DNA of 38,320 nucleotides, taken from positions 1-38,320 of the forward strand of contig DITN01000096.1 of assembly GCA_002422865.1 (NCBI GenBank), given 5' to 3'. Source of the stretch: Bacteroidetes bacterium UBA6183. GTDB taxonomy: Bacteria; Bacteroidota; Bacteroidia; UKL13-3. Under the pieces are notes generated by a model. The model saw only the letters and a program-made list of their open reading frames with translations, made no database searches and was not told the origin of the DNA. Made by a program: the position numbers and the translations under genes. This document shows positions 34,912-38,320 of the stretch, piece by piece; within the stretch, counting starts at the first letter, position 1, and each line of letters opens with the position of its first letter.

Positions 34912-36151
34912 TTGGCTAACACTTGTACTATATTTTGTATTTGTGATAGGTGGATTACTATGCATTTATGCTTCGGTGTATAAAGAAGATCATCCCATGA
35001 TTTATGATACATCTATGAACTACGGTAAGCAATTAATTTGGATAGGTTTGTCGCTGTTTATTGGTTTATTGATATTATTTGTTGATGAAAAGTTTTTTTA
35101 TGCGTTTGCTTATCCAATTTACGGTATAACCTTATTTTTATTGGTAGCCGTATTATTAGCAGGCACTACCGTAAAAGGCTCAAGTTCGTGGATTGAAATA
35201 GGTGGTTTTAGAATGCAACCTGCCGAGTTTGCCAAGTTTGGTGCGGCATTGGCATTGGCTAAATATTTAAGTGGATTTAACATTAAATTTAAGGAGCGAA
35301 AAACACAAATCATTGCATTTACAATCAGCTTCTTGCCGCTGTTTATTATTTTGTTTCAAAACGAAACCGGAAGTGCGTTGGTTTTTGGTTCATTTATTTT
35401 TGTGCTTTACCGCGAAGGTTTACCCGGATGGATTTTGTTTTTAGGCTTTGCGGTTATTGTATTAAGTGTATTGGCATTGCTTGTACCTGCTTTGTATTTA
35501 TGCATTGCCATTGCTGTTTTGGCAGCATTGTTTACTTTGGTAATCAGAAGAAATCGTCAGAATATTTTAACGGTAATTGGTGTTGCAGTTGTGATGATGA
35601 TATACGTGAACAGTGTTGACTATGTTTTTGAAAATGTATTGCAAGCGCATCAAAAATCGCGTATTAATGTGTTATTGGGTAAAGAAGTTGATTTGAAAGG
35701 TGCCGGCTATAATGTGATGCAAAGTAAAATTGCCATTGGTAGTGGTGGTTTGTTTGGGAAAGGGTTTTTAGAAGGGACTCAAAACAAATTTAGGTTTGTG
35801 CCCGAGCAGAGTACCGACTTTATTTTTTGTACCATTGGCGAAGAGTATGGATTTGTAGGCTCGTTTATATTTATTGCGTTATACATGTTGCTGCTGTGGC
35901 GAATTGTATATTTAGCCGAACGACAACGTTATAAATTTAACCGTATTTACGGATATAGTGTAGCTTCCATTTTATTTTTTCATTTCCTCATTAATATAGG
36001 CATGACACTTGGCTTGATGCCCGTAATAGGTATTCCTTTACCTTTTATTAGTTATGGGGGTTCATCGTTACTAAGCTTTACTATTCTCCTTTTTATCTTT
36101 ATCAGGCTTGATGCGAATAAAGTAAATGAGTTAAGAGGAGCTTTTGATTAA
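34871..36151 (+). CDS. rodA: Peptidoglycan glycosyltransferase RodA
   Basis: This 426-residue SEDS-family polymerase has about ten membrane helices. The family signatures are visible: KGSSSWIEIGGFRMQPAEFAK near 98, and GIPLPFISYGGSSLL near the C-terminus. It polymerises lipid II for PBP2 to crosslink. The start codon is 41 bases inside mrdA; no later Met, GTG or TTG keeps the first membrane helix, so the long overlap is real. A strong terminator follows. Confidence 0.96.
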   Translation: MIQQQQQPKPASIDWLTLVLYFVFVIGGLLCIYASVYKEDHPMIYDTSMNYGKQLIWIGLSLFIGLLILFVDEKFFYAFAYPIYGITLFLLVAVLLAGTTVKGSSSWIEIGGFRMQPAEFAKFGAALALAKYLSGFNIKFKERKTQIIAFTISFLPLFIILFQNETGSALVFGSFIFVLYREGLPGWILFLGFAVIVLSVLALLVPALYLCIAIAVLAALFTLVIRRNRQNILTVIGVAVVMMIYVNSVDYVFENVLQAHQKSRINVLLGKEVDLKGAGYNVMQSKIAIGSGGLFGKGFLEGTQNKFRFVPEQSTDFIFCTIGEEYGFVGSFIFIALYMLLLWRIVYLAERQRYKFNRIYGYSVASILFFHFLINIGMTLGLMPVIGIPLPFISYGGSSLLSFTILLFIFIRLDANKVNELRGAFD

Positions 36152-36165
36152 AAATGTAATAGGGT

Positions 36166-36200
36166 AAAAAAGTGGGTTCGTTTTCTGAACCCACTTTTTT
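36166..36200. terminator. Bidirectional terminator after rodA
   Basis: AAAAAAGTGGGTTC (36166-36179) pairs perfectly with GAACCCACTTTTTT (36187-36200) around a 7-base loop. The A and T runs on either side allow termination in both directions: of the rod-shape operon and of the convergent SRPBCC gene, whose stop codon overlaps it. Confidence 0.88.
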
Positions 36201-37203
36201 ATTGTACCGGAAAAACAATTTCAGTTAACCATTTGGCTGTATCTTTTTCCAATACCGGATCAGATAAGTATAATTCTCTTGGTGGGCCTGAGGGGCGTTT
36301 CCCCTTTTCTGTAATAAAAGAACTCATGTTTTCATATACAGCCTCTGTATTGCTGTATGCACCATAATAACTTACCACATAAGCATCACAACCGGCTTGT
36401 TGACCAACTTTGATATCTTTATCTGTTGCCAATACCTCACCCGATACCGGTATACCCGTAACAAAATTAGTAGGGCTATACCAAACTGTAAAAGGAGGTC
36501 CGGCAACATCAACTTTGTTATTTTTAGCAAATGCATCCAATTTCATCAAACTCTCACCAATTTTTAAACCAATTTCATTGGCATTTATATTTTGGTTGGT
36601 TAAGTATATATAGTTTTGTGTGGGTAGTGTTCTTAGGTTCACATCAAACCCTACTACTTTATCTTGTATAGGTTGTTCTTCACAAATCTTTTTAATGGCT
36701 GCAAGTCCTTTGTCATAATCTTTTCCAATCATATCATCCATAAACAAACCAAACCATCGGCCTATTACATTATATCCCATATCACTGTCCATGGTCCAAG
36801 TTATTTTGGTGGTATTGTCTTCTGTCATAAATAAATAAGATGCACCGGATGGATCCCAACCCTCAAATTCAAGTTTGGTAACAATCAGCTCGTTGGGTTT
36901 ACTTTCGATAATAGAGAGTTTACCATTGCCTACATCAGGGTTATCGCTTTTCCATGATATCCCTGCACCTACACCTGTTTTTAATTCGCTATTGGTATAT
37001 AAAGTATTGGTGTCAATGTTGTACCAAGGACTCCAATCATTAAATTTACTCAAGTCGTTAATTAAATTAAAAGGAATGTCAGGTTCTGTATTCACCGTAA
37101 TGCTTCTCTCAACATGAACCTTACTTGGTAAAAATAATCCGATGATGGCTATAAGTAATACCAAAACAAGTATACCTATACCGATGTACTTCAGTGTTTT
37201 CAT
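36199..37203 (-). CDS. SRPBCC - GyrI-like two-domain membrane-anchored protein
   Basis: This 334-residue protein has an N-terminal membrane helix at about 7-27 (IGILVLVLLIAIIGLFL), so it is anchored or exported. Residues about 30-180 form an SRPBCC ligand-binding fold (VERSITVNTEPDIPFNLIND, then FNDWSPW). Residues about 185-334 resemble a GyrI-like/AraC effector-binding domain (LPTQNYIYL, GPPFTVWY, CDAYVVSYYGAY). Both fold types bind small hydrophobic ligands. The ligand and role are unknown. Confidence 0.85.
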   Translation of the reverse strand: MKTLKYIGIGILVLVLLIAIIGLFLPSKVHVERSITVNTEPDIPFNLINDLSKFNDWSPWYNIDTNTLYTNSELKTGVGAGISWKSDNPDVGNGKLSIIESKPNELIVTKLEFEGWDPSGASYLFMTEDNTTKITWTMDSDMGYNVIGRWFGLFMDDMIGKDYDKGLAAIKKICEEQPIQDKVVGFDVNLRTLPTQNYIYLTNQNINANEIGLKIGESLMKLDAFAKNNKVDVAGPPFTVWYSPTNFVTGIPVSGEVLATDKDIKVGQQAGCDAYVVSYYGAYSNTEAVYENMSSFITEKGKRPSGPPRELYLSDPVLEKDTAKWLTEIVFPVQ

Positions 37204-37263
37204 AAAGGTTAAAATTATGTATATGCAAAATAATGTGTTTTTATCGTTTAATTATTAATCAAC

Positions 37264-37271
37264 TATCTTTG
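37264..37271 (+). promoter_or_regulatory. Promoter -7 box for the lytic transglycosylase
   Basis: TATCTTTG, an exact TAnnTTTG match, ends 2 bases before ATG 37273 and 5 before ATG 37276. If transcription starts about 5 bases on, the true start is the second ATG and the mRNA is leaderless. Confidence 0.5.
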
Positions 37272-37272
37272 C

Positions 37273-38259
37273 ATGATGTTAAACCCAAAATTTAGATTTT
37301 ATTTTTTACTTATCGGCCTTTCGTTTATTGGTGGCTTTTTTATACATGCTACATTAACCGAAGACGATAAAATGCAGCGTGAGTTTGAAACATATTATAA
37401 AATCTACTCTTTGGCCTCACCTGATAAATTGGTATTTGCAGGAGAGTCGGTTCCTTTAACCGATTTTGATATTCAGGAAAGATACGACCGTGAAATTTTG
37501 ACCAATGTGTATTGGCAATCGCAAACCTTATTGATGATAAAACGCGCTCACAAGTTTTTTCCTATTATTGAACCCATTTTAGCTAAAAACGGAATTCCTG
37601 ATGACATGAAATATCTGGCACTAGCAGAAAGTGGTTTACAAAATGTGGTATCACCTGCGGGTGCATCAGGTTATTGGCAAATACTAGAAGCCACTGCAAA
37701 AAATTACGGATTGGAAGTAAGTGCTGACGTAGATGAACGTTACCATATCGAAAAATCAACCGAAGCTGCTTGTCGTTATTTTAAGGAAGCCTATAAAGTA
37801 TTTAACAGTTGGTCGTTAGTGGCTGCCTCATACAACATGGGAATTGATGGCGTACGCAAACAGTTGCAGCAACAAGGGGTGACAAACTATTACGACTTGT
37901 TATTAAATACGGAAACCTCGCGTTATGTTTTTAGAACATTGGCCATAAAAGAAATTATTGAACGACCACGCAGTTATGGATTTAATGTAACCAATAACCA
38001 TAAGTATGCACAAGTACCAACCGTTAAAATAAAAGTTACACGCACCATTCCCGATTTAATTAAATACAGCCTTGATAATGGATGTAATTATAAGGTGCTA
38101 AAATTAATGAACCCTTGGTTAAGGAATAAATCGTTAACAGTACAATCCGGTAAATTTTATTACATAGAGTTACCCAAAGACCGATTGATTAAAACAGATT
38201 ATAAAGATAAAATTAACAACGATACCATTGATGTGGAGCAAACACATGTGGGTGAATAG
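37273..38259 (+). CDS. Lytic transglycosylase (MltD/SLT-like)
   Basis: This 328-residue protein (327 if ATG 37276 is used) has an N-terminal hydrophobic segment (about 7-25) for export or anchoring. The SLT domain spans about 90-220: the catalytic Glu119 in LALAESGL, SPAGASGYWQI and the AASYNMG motif (about 196-202) are all present. A C-terminal region (about 250-315) looks LysM-like (TIPDLIKYSLDNGCNYKVLKLMNPWL). The enzyme cleaves glycan strands with formation of 1,6-anhydro-muramic acid. It is a peptidoglycan turnover counterpart to the nearby rod-shape operon. Confidence 0.9.
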   Translation: MMLNPKFRFYFLLIGLSFIGGFFIHATLTEDDKMQREFETYYKIYSLASPDKLVFAGESVPLTDFDIQERYDREILTNVYWQSQTLLMIKRAHKFFPIIEPILAKNGIPDDMKYLALAESGLQNVVSPAGASGYWQILEATAKNYGLEVSADVDERYHIEKSTEAACRYFKEAYKVFNSWSLVAASYNMGIDGVRKQLQQQGVTNYYDLLLNTETSRYVFRTLAIKEIIERPRSYGFNVTNNHKYAQVPTVKIKVTRTIPDLIKYSLDNGCNYKVLKLMNPWLRNKSLTVQSGKFYYIELPKDRLIKTDYKDKINNDTIDVEQTHVGE

Positions 38260-38320
38260 TACTTCTTCGGGAAAGCTACGAAATGCGAAGTAATGTGAAC
38301 TTCCCTGAATAGAGTTGACC

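Noticed and set aside
1..38320. CRISPR arrays, tRNA and rRNA genes
   Set aside because: No regularly spaced repeats and no cloverleaf or rRNA-like sequence seen by eye; the integrase target is a protein gene, not a tRNA.

Overview
The window comes from a member of the Bacteroidota, probably a Sphingobacteriales/Chitinophagales-type lineage (phylum confident, class not). The evidence is an AT-rich genome without Shine-Dalgarno sequences, promoter boxes of the Bacteroidota type (TAnnTTTG), a type IX secretion C-terminal domain, lipoprotein signals of the LxSC type, an M49 peptidase, and the cluster purH, mreB, mreC, mreD, PBP2, rodA.

The window has two parts. Bases 1 to about 20,200 are the right-hand portion of an integrated genomic island. 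It opens inside the methyltransferase gene (mod) of a type III restriction-modification system. This is followed, nearly without gaps, by the res helicase/nuclease, a small P-loop kinase-like protein, a PIN-GNAT-EVE three-domain fusion, an ASCH-domain protein and a small acidic protein. A minus-strand cassette follows: two unknown proteins and a phage-type Dam methylase, closed by a perfect palindromic terminator. Next come an ECF sigma factor with a membrane-anchored TPR partner, and a convergent TPR-CHAT lipoprotein protease with an intact His/Cys pair. Divergent from the protease is a three-gene envelope operon ending in a WG-repeat protein. After a gene-poor stretch with repeats come a small serine recombinase, an AlbA_2 (Schlafen-like) protein overlapping an unknown helical protein, and a large serine integrase. 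The integrase ends 6 bases from a conserved TIGR02757/DUF2400-family gene that lacks its C-terminal part. I read this as the right attachment junction. The other half of the disrupted gene should lie left of the window.

From about 20,200 to the end is ordinary chromosome: a dipeptidyl-peptidase III-like lipoprotein; a two-gene secreted-protein segment flanked by 56-bp direct repeats that contain a terminator and a promoter box; an outer-membrane beta-barrel protein, an MmcQ/YjbR protein and a 30-residue membrane peptide; an LTA-synthase-like enzyme; murB; purH; the rod-shape operon mreBCD-mrdA-rodA; an SRPBCC/GyrI-like protein; and a lytic transglycosylase. Many of these act on the cell wall: precursor synthesis (MurB), elongation (MreBCD, PBP2, RodA) and turnover (the transglycosylase).

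The most interesting parts are the nuclease/acetyltransferase/RNA-binding cargo in the type III R-M operon, the sigma-regulated CHAT/WG-repeat envelope cluster, the AlbA_2 pair beside the integrase, the island junction, the duplicated terminator-promoter repeat, and a recurring arrangement in which the promoter box lies about 5 bases before the start codon, suggesting leaderless mRNAs.
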